Shown here: in pieces, positions 7,269 through 15,556 of the stretch
Position numbering within the stretch: the first letter of the stretch is position 1
Layout of the letters: each line of letters begins with the position of its first letter
DNA from: Sphingomonadales bacterium
GTDB taxonomy: Bacteria; Pseudomonadota; Alphaproteobacteria; Sphingomonadales; Sphingomonadaceae
DNA length: 22,247 nt
NCBI GenBank assembly: GCA_024636595.1
Contig: JAGXGT010000140.1
Location: 1 to 22,247, forward strand
Reading direction: 5' to 3'
Made by a program: the position numbers and the translations under genes
The notes under the pieces: generated by a model
Database searches by the model: none
What the model was told of the DNA's origin: nothing
Seen by the model: only the letters and a program-made list of their open reading frames with translations

Positions 7269-8249
7269 ATGACGCTTTCCGTTTCCGCCACCATCGAACG
7301 ATGGCCTGTCGCTGGTTCCTTCATCATCAGCCGGGGCACCAAGAATCATGTCGATGTCGTGCTGTGTGAGATTTCGGATGGCCAATACACGGGCAGGGGG
7401 GAAGCAACGCCGATCTATTATGAGGGCGAAAGCGCCGAACTATGTGTCGAGGCGATCAAACAATTTGCCGCTGAGCATCCGGGTCTGGATCGGGCTTTGC
7501 TGCTTCAGCACATGGCGCGAGGCGCTGCCCGCAATGCTCTGGATTCCGCGCTCTGGGATTGGGAATGCCAAAAAAATCATAAAGCCCTCTGGCGAATGAC
7601 AGGATTGCCCAAACCGACTTCGCTAATATCGGCCTTTACCATTTCACTTGGCCAACCGGATGTCATGGAAGCCGATGCCCGACAGGCCGCGACCAACGGG
7701 CACGGGCTGTTGAAATTGAAATTGTCGGGCCACGGCGATGAGGAACGGGTTGCCGCCGTCCATCGGGGAGCGCCCAATGCTCGTCTCATTGTCGATGCCA
7801 ACGAAAGCTGGAACGATCTCGATATCGCCGCAGAAGCTGCGCGCCTTGTACAATATTCCGTCGAACTGATCGAACAACCGGTTAGTGCCGGCCGGGATCA
7901 CCTGCTCAGCGGGGTGCGGTCACCGATTGCGCTCTGCGCCGACGAAAGCTGCCACACCAGCGCCGATGTCGAGAGAATCGCGCCCTTTTATGAAGCTGTG
8001 AATATCAAACTGGACAAAGCTGGGGGTTTGACCGAGGCCATGGCGATGGCGCGCGCGGCGCAAGCGACCGACATGAAAATCATGGTCGGCTGCATGCTCT
8101 CAACATCACTGGCGATCCGACCAGCGTTCGCTTTGGCGCAACTTGCGGACTGGGTTGACCTTGATGGGCCGCTACTGCTCGCCAAAGACCGGATTGATGG
8201 CTTCCAATACGAAAAAGGTCGAATCTTACCCGCAGAAAGCGCGGACTAG
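7269..8249 (+). CDS. Dipeptide epimerase-like enolase-superfamily enzyme (DgcA-like)
   Basis: A 326-residue cytoplasmic enzyme of the muconate-lactonising subgroup of the enolase superfamily. Acid/base lysines are in the KLKL motif (Lys149 and Lys151) and in NIKLDKAGG (Lys247/Lys250). Metal ligands are Asp176 (VDANESW), Glu202 (IEQP) and Asp225 (CADES). This set matches L-Ala-D/L-Glu epimerases and the related DgcA N-acetyl-D-glutamate racemases; the sequence alone does not decide between murein-peptide recycling and D-Glu catabolism. It starts 35 nt after the ligase gene on the same strand and could be its operon partner. Its stop shares the CTAG tetranucleotide with the convergent monooxygenase gene. 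Confidence 0.88.
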   Translation: MTLSVSATIERWPVAGSFIISRGTKNHVDVVLCEISDGQYTGRGEATPIYYEGESAELCVEAIKQFAAEHPGLDRALLLQHMARGAARNALDSALWDWECQKNHKALWRMTGLPKPTSLISAFTISLGQPDVMEADARQAATNGHGLLKLKLSGHGDEERVAAVHRGAPNARLIVDANESWNDLDIAAEAARLVQYSVELIEQPVSAGRDHLLSGVRSPIALCADESCHTSADVERIAPFYEAVNIKLDKAGGLTEAMAMARAAQATDMKIMVGCMLSTSLAIRPAFALAQLADWVDLDGPLLLAKDRIDGFQYEKGRILPAESAD

Positions 8250-8539
8250 ATTGCGTCCAGATATTCGATCACTGGAGCCGCCGCCATACAAGGCGCCAGC
8301 TTTGGACCGCTAGCCCGAAAATGCTCTGATTTGCCATGCGCATCAAGCGCCGCCTGATCGACATAGCGCTCAAGCACCTTATATTGCTGCGGATTGTCTT
8401 TGCTCTGGAACACCGAATAAAATTCATTGCCCGGTTCGTTGGTACGAACGGCTGCCATCAGCTCGCTGAACGCCGCTTCAAAATCGGCGTTCTTGCCTTC
8501 GGCCACGGTTAAAGTCGCGATAACGCCTACTGCTGCCAT
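8246..8539 (-). CDS. ABM-domain protein (putative quinol monooxygenase type)
   Basis: A 97-residue single-domain protein of the antibiotic-biosynthesis-monooxygenase (ABM) dimeric alpha/beta-barrel family. The pattern is typical: a first strand (VGVIATLTVAEGK), a helix (FEAAFSELMAAVRTNEPGN), then FYSVFQSKDNPQQYKVLERY and the helix LDAHGKSEHF with its conserved His. Many such proteins are cofactor-free quinol oxygenases (YgiN-like) or detoxifying enzymes; the substrate is unknown. Translation starts at ATG 8539 with GGGAGAG just upstream. Oddly, an intrinsic terminator sits between this gene and the upstream thiolase, with its T-run only about 16 nt from the ATG. The stop overlaps the dgcA-like stop tail to tail. 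Confidence 0.85.
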   Translation of the reverse strand: MAAVGVIATLTVAEGKNADFEAAFSELMAAVRTNEPGNEFYSVFQSKDNPQQYKVLERYVDQAALDAHGKSEHFRASGPKLAPCMAAAPVIEYLDAI

Positions 8540-8555
8540 GATAACTCTCCCTCAT

Positions 8556-8587
8556 AAAAAAAGGGCCGGCAGTTTTCTGCCGACCCT
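8556..8587 (-). terminator. Intrinsic terminator after the thiolase gene, in the ABM leader
   Basis: Read on the minus strand, AGGGTCGGCAG-AAAA-CTGCCGGCCCT forms an 11-bp stem (one mismatch) with a 4-base loop, followed directly by seven T residues. It is a textbook Rho-independent terminator. It lies 14 nt after the thiolase stop and 16 nt before the ABM start codon, so it either ends thiolase mRNA or attenuates readthrough into the ABM gene. Confidence 0.85.
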
Positions 8588-8601
8588 GTAAAGTTGCGAT
8601 A

Positions 8602-9780
<1,179 letters not shown>

Positions 9781-9825
9781 GATGTAATTCCTTTATGATT
9801 GATATCGGAGTCGGATTTTGGCGCT

Positions 9826-9854
9826 ATTGTCCCCGTTAATCGGGCAATTAACAA
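9826..9854 (-). promoter_or_regulatory. Thiolase promoter with embedded operator-like inverted repeat
   Basis: On the minus strand TTGTTA (9854-9849) and GACAAT (9831-9826) are spaced by 17 nt, a sigma70-like layout upstream of the thiolase ATG at 9780. A perfect inverted repeat GTTAAT-CGGGCA-ATTAAC (9835-9852) fills the spacer and overlaps the -35 box. Such placement is typical of a repressor operator; a TetR- or FadR-type regulator of fatty acid metabolism would fit, but this is inference. Confidence 0.45.
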
Positions 9855-9890
9855 GGCATTTTTTAAAGACGGTGCTGCCGCTACGGAACG

Positions 9891-11057
9891 CTAGTCCTTG
9901 CTCACCAACGCGCCAAAACCACCTTCCGGATAGGGCAGGATCATCTCGCCGTCCGGTGCTGCGGTGAACGTGGTTTGTGTGGGATACGCAAATTCCAGGC
10001 CTTCTTCATTGAACGCCTGCAAAATCGCCAGCCCGATTGTATGGCGTCCTTGGTAGACCACATCATATTCGCTGCTCATAATGTCGAAATCCAGTTCGAA
10101 GTTGATCGAACTGTCACCAAAGCCGACGAAGCCGCAACGAACGAAAACAGCATCATTGTCTTCAACAATCTTCTTGAGCAACGCCGGTATCCGGCGCGCC
10201 TCGTCCGGCTGTGTCTGATAAATCACCCCGATGCCAAACCGCGTCCGCCGCCGAGCAAGGCGAGTCATATTAACGATTTCCTTGTCCAGCAAATTGGTAT
10301 TGGAAATGATGATTTCTTCGCCGGTGATAGCCCTTAGCCGTGTACTTTTAAGACCAATTTTCTCTATCGTTCCGACCGTGGTGTCGTAGCTGATCGTTTC
10401 TCCCCGGCGGAACGGCTTATCGAAAATGATCGACAGCGCCGCGAAAAGATCGGAAAAAATTCCCTGCGCAGCGAGGCCAATGGCGATACCACCAACACCC
10501 AAGCCGGCGATCAGCCCGGTTACATCCACGCCCAAATTATCAAGGATCATGATCGCCGCGATCGCGAAGAGCACAAAAGTGACCAGCAAGCGGATCAGGG
10601 TCATCGCATTTTCCAGCGTTTCATGCTGATCGGGGTCCTGCGATGTGCGGCGAATGATCAAACCGAGAATGACTTCTCGCAGCCAGATTGCAACTTGTAC
10701 CACGACCGAGATCGTGAACAGCACATGGACCACGCGGTCGAAGCTGGACGGCGCACTGGCGAAAGTCACGACCAGTTCAGCCGACACCATCAACATGAAA
10801 AACTTGCTCGTCCGCGCAATTGCCGTGCCGATGATCGTGCGATAGCCGGTCAGCCCGCTATTGTTGCGGACATAGCGCGCGCCAAGCCGCTTGACCGCAC
10901 CGAGCAGAAAAAATATTGCGGTACCGATGACCACCGCGAAAATAAGTTCCACATAAGGGTCGGTCAGCCAGCGAGAGCCGTCCACGGTTACGCGTTGGAT
11001 GGAGCTACCGATATCCGGCATGGTTGGCACAAGGGGGGCATCTGTTGTCTTGGTCAT
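9891..11057 (-). CDS. Small-conductance mechanosensitive channel family protein (MscS)
   Basis: A 388-residue inner-membrane channel. It has about four to five transmembrane helices (near LIFAVVIGTAIFFLLGAV, FFMLMVSAELVVTF, VLFTISVVVQVAIWL, and LLVTFVLFAIAAIMIL). Next come the pore-lining glycine/alanine helix GLGVGGIAIGLAAQGIFSD, the MscS beta domain (FDKPFRRGETISY; GLKSTRLRAITGEEIIISN) and a C-terminal alpha/beta domain. It would open under hypo-osmotic shock. I chose ATG 11057, preceded by GGAGG at a tight 3-nt spacing; a start 60 nt further up would overlap the tlyA stop. It lies 56 nt downstream of tlyA on the same strand and is probably in one operon with it. Confidence 0.92.
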   Translation of the reverse strand: MTKTTDAPLVPTMPDIGSSIQRVTVDGSRWLTDPYVELIFAVVIGTAIFFLLGAVKRLGARYVRNNSGLTGYRTIIGTAIARTSKFFMLMVSAELVVTFASAPSSFDRVVHVLFTISVVVQVAIWLREVILGLIIRRTSQDPDQHETLENAMTLIRLLVTFVLFAIAAIMILDNLGVDVTGLIAGLGVGGIAIGLAAQGIFSDLFAALSIIFDKPFRRGETISYDTTVGTIEKIGLKSTRLRAITGEEIIISNTNLLDKEIVNMTRLARRRTRFGIGVIYQTQPDEARRIPALLKKIVEDNDAVFVRCGFVGFGDSSINFELDFDIMSSEYDVVYQGRHTIGLAILQAFNEEGLEFAYPTQTTFTAAPDGEMILPYPEGGFGALVSKD

Positions 11058-11113
11058 AAACCTCCAGCTAGGGAGAAGTGCCGAAAATAACAACCCGCTG
11101 GACAACACACTGT

Positions 11114-11887
11114 TCAATCGGGGCTAACATCGCCAGATTTTTCCGCTCCGATAAGAAATTCCACATTGCCCTTGGGGCCGGTGATCGGGCTTTCGGTGAT
11201 GCCCAGAATATGCCAGCCGCATGCAATCAGCCAATCCCTCACTTTTTCGCAGGCCGCTTGGCGGACCGCTTCGTCCCGAACAACACCCCCTTTGCCAACA
11301 TCGCTGCGCTCCGCCTCAAATTGCGGTTTAATCAGCGCAACCAGCGACGCCTTGTCTTTGGCAAATTCGAGCGGTCGTTCCAGCACTTTGACCAAGGAAA
11401 TGAAACTGGCATCGCAGACAATGATGTCTACCTTCTCCGGAATATGCTGACTGGTAAGAATCCTGGCACTGGTTTGCTCGTGCACCATGACCCGCCCGTC
11501 CTGCCGTAGCTTCCAAGCCAGCTGGTTGGTGCCGCTGTCTACGGCGTAAACCTTTGCCGCGCCTCCGGTTAGCAGAACATCGGTAAAGCCGCCCGTACTG
11601 CTGCCGACATCCATCGCAATCATCCCGGTGACATCAATATCAAAATATTGCAGCGCATGATCAAGCTTGATGCCACCGCGCGAGACCCAAGGATGGTCTT
11701 TACCCTTGAGCTCAATCGGCGCATCGCTCGCTATCTTGTGACCCGGTTTGTCAATTTTCTTGCCCGCAACGGTCACCAGACCCGCCATTATATAGGCTTG
11801 CGCCTTCGCCCGACTCTCGGCGAGGCCGCGATCCGCCAGTATCTGGTCAACGCGCTGTTTTGCGACTTTGGGCTCGGGCTGGGACAT
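11114..11887 (-). CDS. tlyA: TlyA-family rRNA (cytidine-2'-O)-methyltransferase
   Basis: A 257-residue protein combining an N-terminal S4 RNA-binding domain (about residues 9-70: RVDQILADRGLAESRAKAQA, ending WVSRGGIKL) with an FtsJ/RrmJ-type methyltransferase domain. The S-adenosylmethionine loop is DVGSSTGGFTD at residues 93-103, followed by VYAVDSG, VDIIVCDASFISL and LIKPQFEAE. TlyA proteins 2'-O-methylate 16S and 23S rRNA in mycobacteria; the same chemistry is expected here but the exact sites are not known. Length and order are normal. The start at ATG 11887 has no clear ribosome-binding site. It diverges from the lipoprotein gene at 11937, and mscS follows on its strand. Confidence 0.92.
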   Translation of the reverse strand: MSQPEPKVAKQRVDQILADRGLAESRAKAQAYIMAGLVTVAGKKIDKPGHKIASDAPIELKGKDHPWVSRGGIKLDHALQYFDIDVTGMIAMDVGSSTGGFTDVLLTGGAAKVYAVDSGTNQLAWKLRQDGRVMVHEQTSARILTSQHIPEKVDIIVCDASFISLVKVLERPLEFAKDKASLVALIKPQFEAERSDVGKGGVVRDEAVRQAACEKVRDWLIACGWHILGITESPITGPKGNVEFLIGAEKSGDVSPD

Positions 11888-11936
11888 TGGAAATGAGGAC
11901 TAGCCTAGCGCGACGCTTTTGGCCATATTCCTTGGC

Positions 11937-12470
11937 ATGAGAATCAATGCTGCCCCACTGTTCGTTCCTCTGTCTTTGCTTGCGCTTGCGGCTTGCTCGA
12001 CTGCGCCGCCCGAACCGCCTCCCCCTGCCCCGCAACCTATCGCAACGCCAGCCCCCGCACCTGTGCAACCCAAGGGAGACTGGATTGACTGGCCGATTAC
12101 CCCCGGGACTTGGGCCTATCGAACAGATGGACGCGGCTCGCTGGCGCTATTCGGCGAAGCTGGCCGGGATGCGATTTTCATCATTCGTTGCGACCAATCG
12201 CGCCGACAATTATTTCTGTCGCGGGTCGGTTCGGTTGATGAAGGTGCTAAAATGGTTCTGCGCGCAAGCGCTGGCGTCGCAGCCTACCCTGCTGCAAATA
12301 ATGGCGGAATACCCGCTTACACGGCCATTTCGGTATCGCCGAACGATATTATGATGGACCGCATTGCCTATAGCCGCGGTCGATTTGCCGTCGAAACCAG
12401 TGGTCTGGAATCACTGGCCATTCCGGCCTGGCCCGAATTCAGTCGTGTGGTTGAAGATTGCCGGGCCTGA
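11937..12470 (+). CDS. Lipoprotein of unknown function
   Basis: A 177-residue predicted lipoprotein. Residues 1-20 form a type II signal peptide ending in the lipobox LAAC (Cys20 lipidated). Then comes a Pro/Ala-rich linker (about 24-45) and a folded domain that begins WIDWPITPGTWAYRTDGRG and contains two cysteines (FIIRCDQ and the near-terminal VVEDCRA) that could form a disulfide in the periplasm. I do not recognise a named family. ATG 11937 is chosen because it starts the signal peptide; an in-frame TTG at 11919 would add six residues. No strong ribosome-binding site is visible. It is alone on the plus strand between tlyA (divergent) and the small structured transcript. Confidence 0.8.
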   Translation: MRINAAPLFVPLSLLALAACSTAPPEPPPPAPQPIATPAPAPVQPKGDWIDWPITPGTWAYRTDGRGSLALFGEAGRDAIFIIRCDQSRRQLFLSRVGSVDEGAKMVLRASAGVAAYPAANNGGIPAYTAISVSPNDIMMDRIAYSRGRFAVETSGLESLAIPAWPEFSRVVEDCRA

Positions 12471-12529
12471 TCTGGCCGGAACGCGCAATTGTGACAGCAA
12501 AATAGAAAAATTCAAGACTTGTTCGCGAA

Positions 12530-12555
12530 ACAAATTTGATTCAAACCGAATTTGT
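12530..12555. repeat. Inverted repeat upstream of the small structured transcript
   Basis: ACAAATT (12530-12536) and AATTTGT (12549-12555) are exact inverted copies 12 nt apart. They lie 20 nt before the first start codon of the small gene at 12576, where a promoter or operator would be expected. A short TTGTT/AACAA repeat sits just before it (about 12519-12532). Confidence 0.45.
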
Positions 12556-12575
12556 CGAACAGCGGAGAAGTTTCA

Positions 12576-12680
12576 ATGCAACAGTTCGTATTTTATTCAC
12601 AAGCGAAAGGAGGTGGTCCGATGTCTCATGGTTCAGCACAGGGGTCGGAAAAATCCGTTCGGGGGGCTTATCTGATCTGA
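12576..12680 (+). CDS. Small peptide gene (34 residues, or 19 from an internal start)
   Basis: Two in-frame starts share one stop at 12678-12680. The first, ATG 12576, follows GGAGAAG by 5 nt and encodes MQQFVFYSQAKGGGPM leading into the second. The second, ATG 12621, has a near-perfect AAAGGAGG 7 nt upstream and encodes a 19-residue peptide beginning MSHGSAQGSEKS and ending RGAYLI. I know no family for it. The strength of the second ribosome-binding site and the terminator at 12728-12764 make real translation likely, though the RNA itself could be the functional product with the peptide as a leader. The stop codon lies exactly in the loop of a hairpin (12672-12687). Confidence 0.5.
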   Translation: MQQFVFYSQAKGGGPMSHGSAQGSEKSVRGAYLI

Positions 12681-12764
12681 AGATCAGGCAACCCGGCAGC
12701 GGCACTTCCTACCGCTGACCCATGTTCAGAGGCTGTTGGTCCTTCGGGGCCGGCAGCCTCTTTT
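12672..12764 (+). ncRNA. Structured 3' region: three consecutive hairpins, possible regulatory RNA
   Basis: Three stem-loops follow one another: CTGATC-TGAA-GATCAG (12672-12687), CAGCGG-N9-CCGCTG (12697-12717), and the terminator hairpin (12728-12761). The middle loop contains ACTTCCT (12704-12710), which can pair with AGGAGGT (12608-12614), the strong ribosome-binding site of the upstream peptide start (seven pairs, one G-U). This would let the RNA switch its own translation on and off. Structures are read by eye; the regulatory role is inference. Confidence 0.45.
12728..12764 (+). terminator. Strong intrinsic terminator with UUCG tetraloop
   Basis: AGAGGCTG-TTGGTCC pairs with GGGCCGG-CAGCCTCT around a TTCG tetraloop, a 15-bp stem including a few G-T pairs, followed by TTTT on the plus strand. 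It ends the small transcript. The T-run touches the stop codon of the convergent DUF2721 gene (12764-12766). On the minus strand there is no T-run, so it is directional. Confidence 0.88.
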
Positions 12765-13243
12765 CATTTCTTCCGATCCGAACTTTCGAGATATTCTTCG
12801 CGAATCATGAAATCACGAATGCCGGTGCGCACTTCGCGTGAAAATTGAATGAGTGCTATGGATAGCAAGATTACCGCTAGAATGAATGCTCCGGCCACGA
12901 TTTGTGCCAAAATCGGATTGATGGTCAGCCCCATGACAAACAGCAATCCAATCAAAAGACAAACAACAATGGCACTCACTACGCTGAAATATATTGCGCT
13001 GTTCACATATTTGATGCGCAGTTGCAGATCTCGAAGTTCGTTAACGCATAATATATGCTCTTCTCCCTCTGTCTCGAGATAACGACCTTGCATGAGCCGC
13101 GACCGGTCAATGATCCGTGCCAGTCGACCGGTAAAAATATTGAGCATGCTTCCCAGCGCAACCAGCAGAAACGCCGGTGCCATGGCGGTTTGCAGGACGG
13201 TGACAATATCTGTCTTTGCTATTTCCGGCAGCATGGAGATCAT
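12764..13243 (-). CDS. DUF2721 family membrane protein
   Basis: A 159-residue inner-membrane protein of unknown function with the DUF2721 pattern: an N-terminal helix (about residues 17-38, QTAMAPAFLLVALGSMLNIF), the conserved TGRLARIIDRSR motif, a charged stretch with ELRDLQLRIKYVNSAI, then two hydrophobic helices (SVVSAIVVCLLIGLLFVMG and ILAQIVAGAFILAVILLSIA) and a charged cytoplasmic tail. Length fits the family. Its ATG overlaps the stop of the siroheme gene by 4 nt (ATGA), so it is the last member of the argH-lysA run and is translationally coupled. Its stop lies in the tail of the convergent terminator. No biochemical role is known for the family. Confidence 0.88.
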   Translation of the reverse strand: MISMLPEIAKTDIVTVLQTAMAPAFLLVALGSMLNIFTGRLARIIDRSRLMQGRYLETEGEEHILCVNELRDLQLRIKYVNSAIYFSVVSAIVVCLLIGLLFVMGLTINPILAQIVAGAFILAVILLSIALIQFSREVRTGIRDFMIREEYLESSDRKK

Positions 13244-14016
13244 ATGTTCATCCTGATTCTCAGGGTCAGGCCTTTTGCCGGTTTTTCGTCCCAGAGCGTA
13301 AGGACGAACCGTTCCGCATCCGCTCTGGCGCGGTCCAATACGCTTTCTGGCACGTCATCGGCGGCAAAAATCTGGTCGGCGCGTCCCAGCAACCGCGCTT
13401 GCCGCAGCGTGAGATCATCCGGATCAGCGCTGGTCAGAACTATATCTTCAACCTCGGACAGGTCTTTTGCGAAGGGCATTGCAAGCCATGATTCAAGATT
13501 GGCTTCTGAACCCTCGGACAACACGTCCAAGGGGCCGCCCGGGTCCAATGCAGCATCAATTGCCTTGCGCCGCCGGGCGCTATCCGGCCAGATCTGCTTG
13601 ATCCGTTCCCGTGCGGCAGCAAGACCGCTGGCTAGCTTACCCAGATTTCCTGGCACCAACCGCTCCACTCTCTGTCGCAGGGATTTGGCAAGGCCCGCAG
13701 AAGCACCACCGGTACCAATGGCGATCAACACCGGATCGCGGTCAATGATCGCTGGCGTCGTGTAATCGCACAAGTCGGAACGGTCGACGGCATTGACCAG
13801 AAGACCTCTTGCTTTCAGACGTTTTACAGCGGCCAATGCTTCGTCATCATCCTCCAGTGCGACAACGCCAAGGGCGGCATCTGAAGCCGTTTCGTCATCC
13901 ACAACCACCGCGCCAGCACGTTCATACAAGCGCCTTTTGGCATCAGCCATTTCTCCGGTACCGAGCAAAATGACCTTTCGCCCGGACAGATTTACAAAGA
14001 TCGGCAACTGGTTCAT
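13240..14016 (-). CDS. Siroheme synthase N-terminal domain (precorrin-2 dehydrogenase/ferrochelatase) with a relic methyltransferase segment
   Basis: A 258-residue cytoplasmic enzyme resembling the N-terminal half of CysG (as in Met8/SirC): NAD-binding loop LLGTGEMADAK (about 17-27), the VNAVDRSDLCDYTTPAIIDR block with the conserved Asp, then GTGGASAGLAKSLRQRVE. It oxidises precorrin-2 to sirohydrochlorin and probably inserts iron, giving siroheme for sulfite or nitrite reductase. After about residue 187 the chain continues with DIVLTSADPDDLTLRQARLL, which looks like the start of the uroporphyrinogen-III methyltransferase domain of CysG but with the glycine-rich GPGDP loop degraded and the rest absent. 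Start and stop overlap lysA and DUF2721 by 4 nt each. A separate methyltransferase must exist elsewhere. Confidence 0.82.
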   Translation of the reverse strand: MNQLPIFVNLSGRKVILLGTGEMADAKRRLYERAGAVVVDDETASDAALGVVALEDDDEALAAVKRLKARGLLVNAVDRSDLCDYTTPAIIDRDPVLIAIGTGGASAGLAKSLRQRVERLVPGNLGKLASGLAAARERIKQIWPDSARRRKAIDAALDPGGPLDVLSEGSEANLESWLAMPFAKDLSEVEDIVLTSADPDDLTLRQARLLGRADQIFAADDVPESVLDRARADAERFVLTLWDEKPAKGLTLRIRMNI

Positions 14017-15272
14017 TTTAGCCAGTCGGGTACATGTTCGGCAGCCATGATCGTGGCCGGTTCGATCCGTTCAGCAACCACCGCATAGCGATCCCCATCG
14101 ACCAGCACTTCGGGGACCAGCGGCCGGCTGTTATAGGTGTTTGCCATGGTCGCGCCATAGGCTCCCGCAGTGCGAAAAATCCCCAGATCATCGGTATCGA
14201 CACGATCGACCACCCGCTCCTTGGCAAAAATGTCGCTGCTTTCACAGATCGGGCCGACGATTGAAGCCACCATGGTTTCGCCGGTCGGTTCCACTGCCTC
14301 AAAATCGTGCCATGCGTCATAAATGGCTGGCCGCATCAGATCGTTCATCGCCGCGTCAACGATCACAAAATCGCTGTTCAAGCCCGGCTTGATCCGGATC
14401 ACCTTGGTGATCATGACGCCGCTATTGCCGGCGATGACCCGGCCGGGTTCGAACATCAGCGTGACGTCCCAATCCCGAGTCACCCGCGCTACCATTGCGC
14501 CATATTCTGCCGGGCTCGGCGGATTGTCTTCCGACTTGTAGGGCACGCCCAGACCGCCGCCCAGATCAACATGGGTGATTATGTGCCCCGCACTCCGCAG
14601 CTGCGCGACCAGCTCGCCCATTCTCGCATAGCATTTTTCGAGCGGTTCGAGCCGCTGCAGCTGGCTGCCGATATGCACCGCAACACCGCGCAGGTTGAGT
14701 CCCTCCAGCTTGGCAAGCCGCGCATAAATGTCCGGCGCGACATCAATCGCCACCCCGAATTTATTTTCCTTCTTGCCGGTCGAAATCTTGGCATGGGTGC
14801 CCGCATCGACATCGGGATTCACGCGGAGAGTCGCTGATGCTTGCTCGCCGCGGGCAGCTGCGATCTCCGCCAGCATTTCACCCTCTTCTTCCGATTCCAG
14901 ATTGAACTGCCCGATGCCTTTGTCGAGGCCGAGCATCAGTTCCTCGCGGCTTTTGCCAACACCGGAAAAAACAATGTCTTGCGCCTTCATTCCTGCCGCC
15001 AGAGCACGCTGCAATTCACCGCCGGATACAACGTCTGCACCATAGCCCTGATTGGCCAAAATCCGGAGAACCGCCAGATTGGGGTTCGCTTTTACCGCGA
15101 AAGCGAGGTGAATCTTCCCCGCATCCTTCAGACCTTCGCGAAAGACTCGCGCATGGCGCTCAAGCGTCGCCCGCGAATAGACATAGACCGGAGTCCCGAC
15201 TTCTTTCGCAATCCGGGTGAGCGGAATATCTTCCGCGTGCAATATCCCATTCTTCAGCTGGAAATGGTCCAC
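14013..15272 (-). CDS. lysA: Diaminopimelate decarboxylase
   Basis: A 419-residue PLP enzyme of the alanine racemase-like fold III that decarboxylates meso-diaminopimelate to L-lysine. The PLP lysine is Lys61 in LAFAVKANPN; the phosphate-binding loop is HVDLGGGLGVPY, with FEPGRVIAGNSG after it; the catalytic cysteine lies in GPICESSDIFAK, and the C-terminal GAYGATMANTYNSRP is conserved. The start is GTG 15272, giving the usual short N-terminus (VDHFQLKNGILHAEDIPL); no good ribosome-binding site is visible, consistent with coupling to upstream translation. It lies 31 nt after the LptM-like gene and overlaps the siroheme gene by 4 nt. Confidence 0.96.
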   Translation of the reverse strand: MDHFQLKNGILHAEDIPLTRIAKEVGTPVYVYSRATLERHARVFREGLKDAGKIHLAFAVKANPNLAVLRILANQGYGADVVSGGELQRALAAGMKAQDIVFSGVGKSREELMLGLDKGIGQFNLESEEEGEMLAEIAAARGEQASATLRVNPDVDAGTHAKISTGKKENKFGVAIDVAPDIYARLAKLEGLNLRGVAVHIGSQLQRLEPLEKCYARMGELVAQLRSAGHIITHVDLGGGLGVPYKSEDNPPSPAEYGAMVARVTRDWDVTLMFEPGRVIAGNSGVMITKVIRIKPGLNSDFVIVDAAMNDLMRPAIYDAWHDFEAVEPTGETMVASIVGPICESSDIFAKERVVDRVDTDDLGIFRTAGAYGATMANTYNSRPLVPEVLVDGDRYAVVAERIEPATIMAAEHVPDWLK

Positions 15273-15303
15273 AATCTTGTACTTTCAAACGAATGGAAGG
15301 GGA

Positions 15304-15555
15304 TTAGCCCGGCGGCGGCAGGTCGAATTCATCATCCTGCCTTTTTTCCGACCGGCGGAGCAGTTCATCGCTGCGCTCCGGCATCGCCTGACTGGACGGG
15401 ACCAGCAGATCTTCGCCGCTCGGTGTTTTCATCTCCCCATATACCGGGGGAGGCAGGGCCTCGCCTTTTGCTGGTTGCAGAGCGCCACGATTGCCGCACG
15501 CGGCCAGAACTACGGTAGCTCCCACCAGCAGCACGACAGAACAGATTTTATTCAT
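15304..15555 (-). CDS. lptM: Small LptM-like lipoprotein
   Basis: An 83-residue lipoprotein: signal peptide residues 1-20 with lipobox LAAC (Cys20), then CGNRGALQPAKGEALPP, the short post-cysteine motif (CG-x-[KR]-G-x-L) of the LptM/YifL family. In E. coli LptM helps the LptD/LptE outer-membrane LPS translocon form its correct disulfides. The remaining polar, proline-rich tail (KTPSGEDLLVPSSQ; DLPPPG) is longer than in E. coli and looks disordered. It starts one base after the argH stop and precedes lysA by 31 nt, the same neighbourhood (near lysA) as in many proteobacteria, which supports the assignment; the symbol is by motif and synteny only. Confidence 0.75.
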   Translation of the reverse strand: MNKICSVVLLVGATVVLAACGNRGALQPAKGEALPPPVYGEMKTPSGEDLLVPSSQAMPERSDELLRRSEKRQDDEFDLPPPG

Positions 15556-15556
15556 T

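Noticed and set aside
8245..8250. Two convergent genes sharing the CTAG stop
   Set aside because: A neat packing detail, but CTAG is self-complementary and shared stops are expected by chance in compact genomes.
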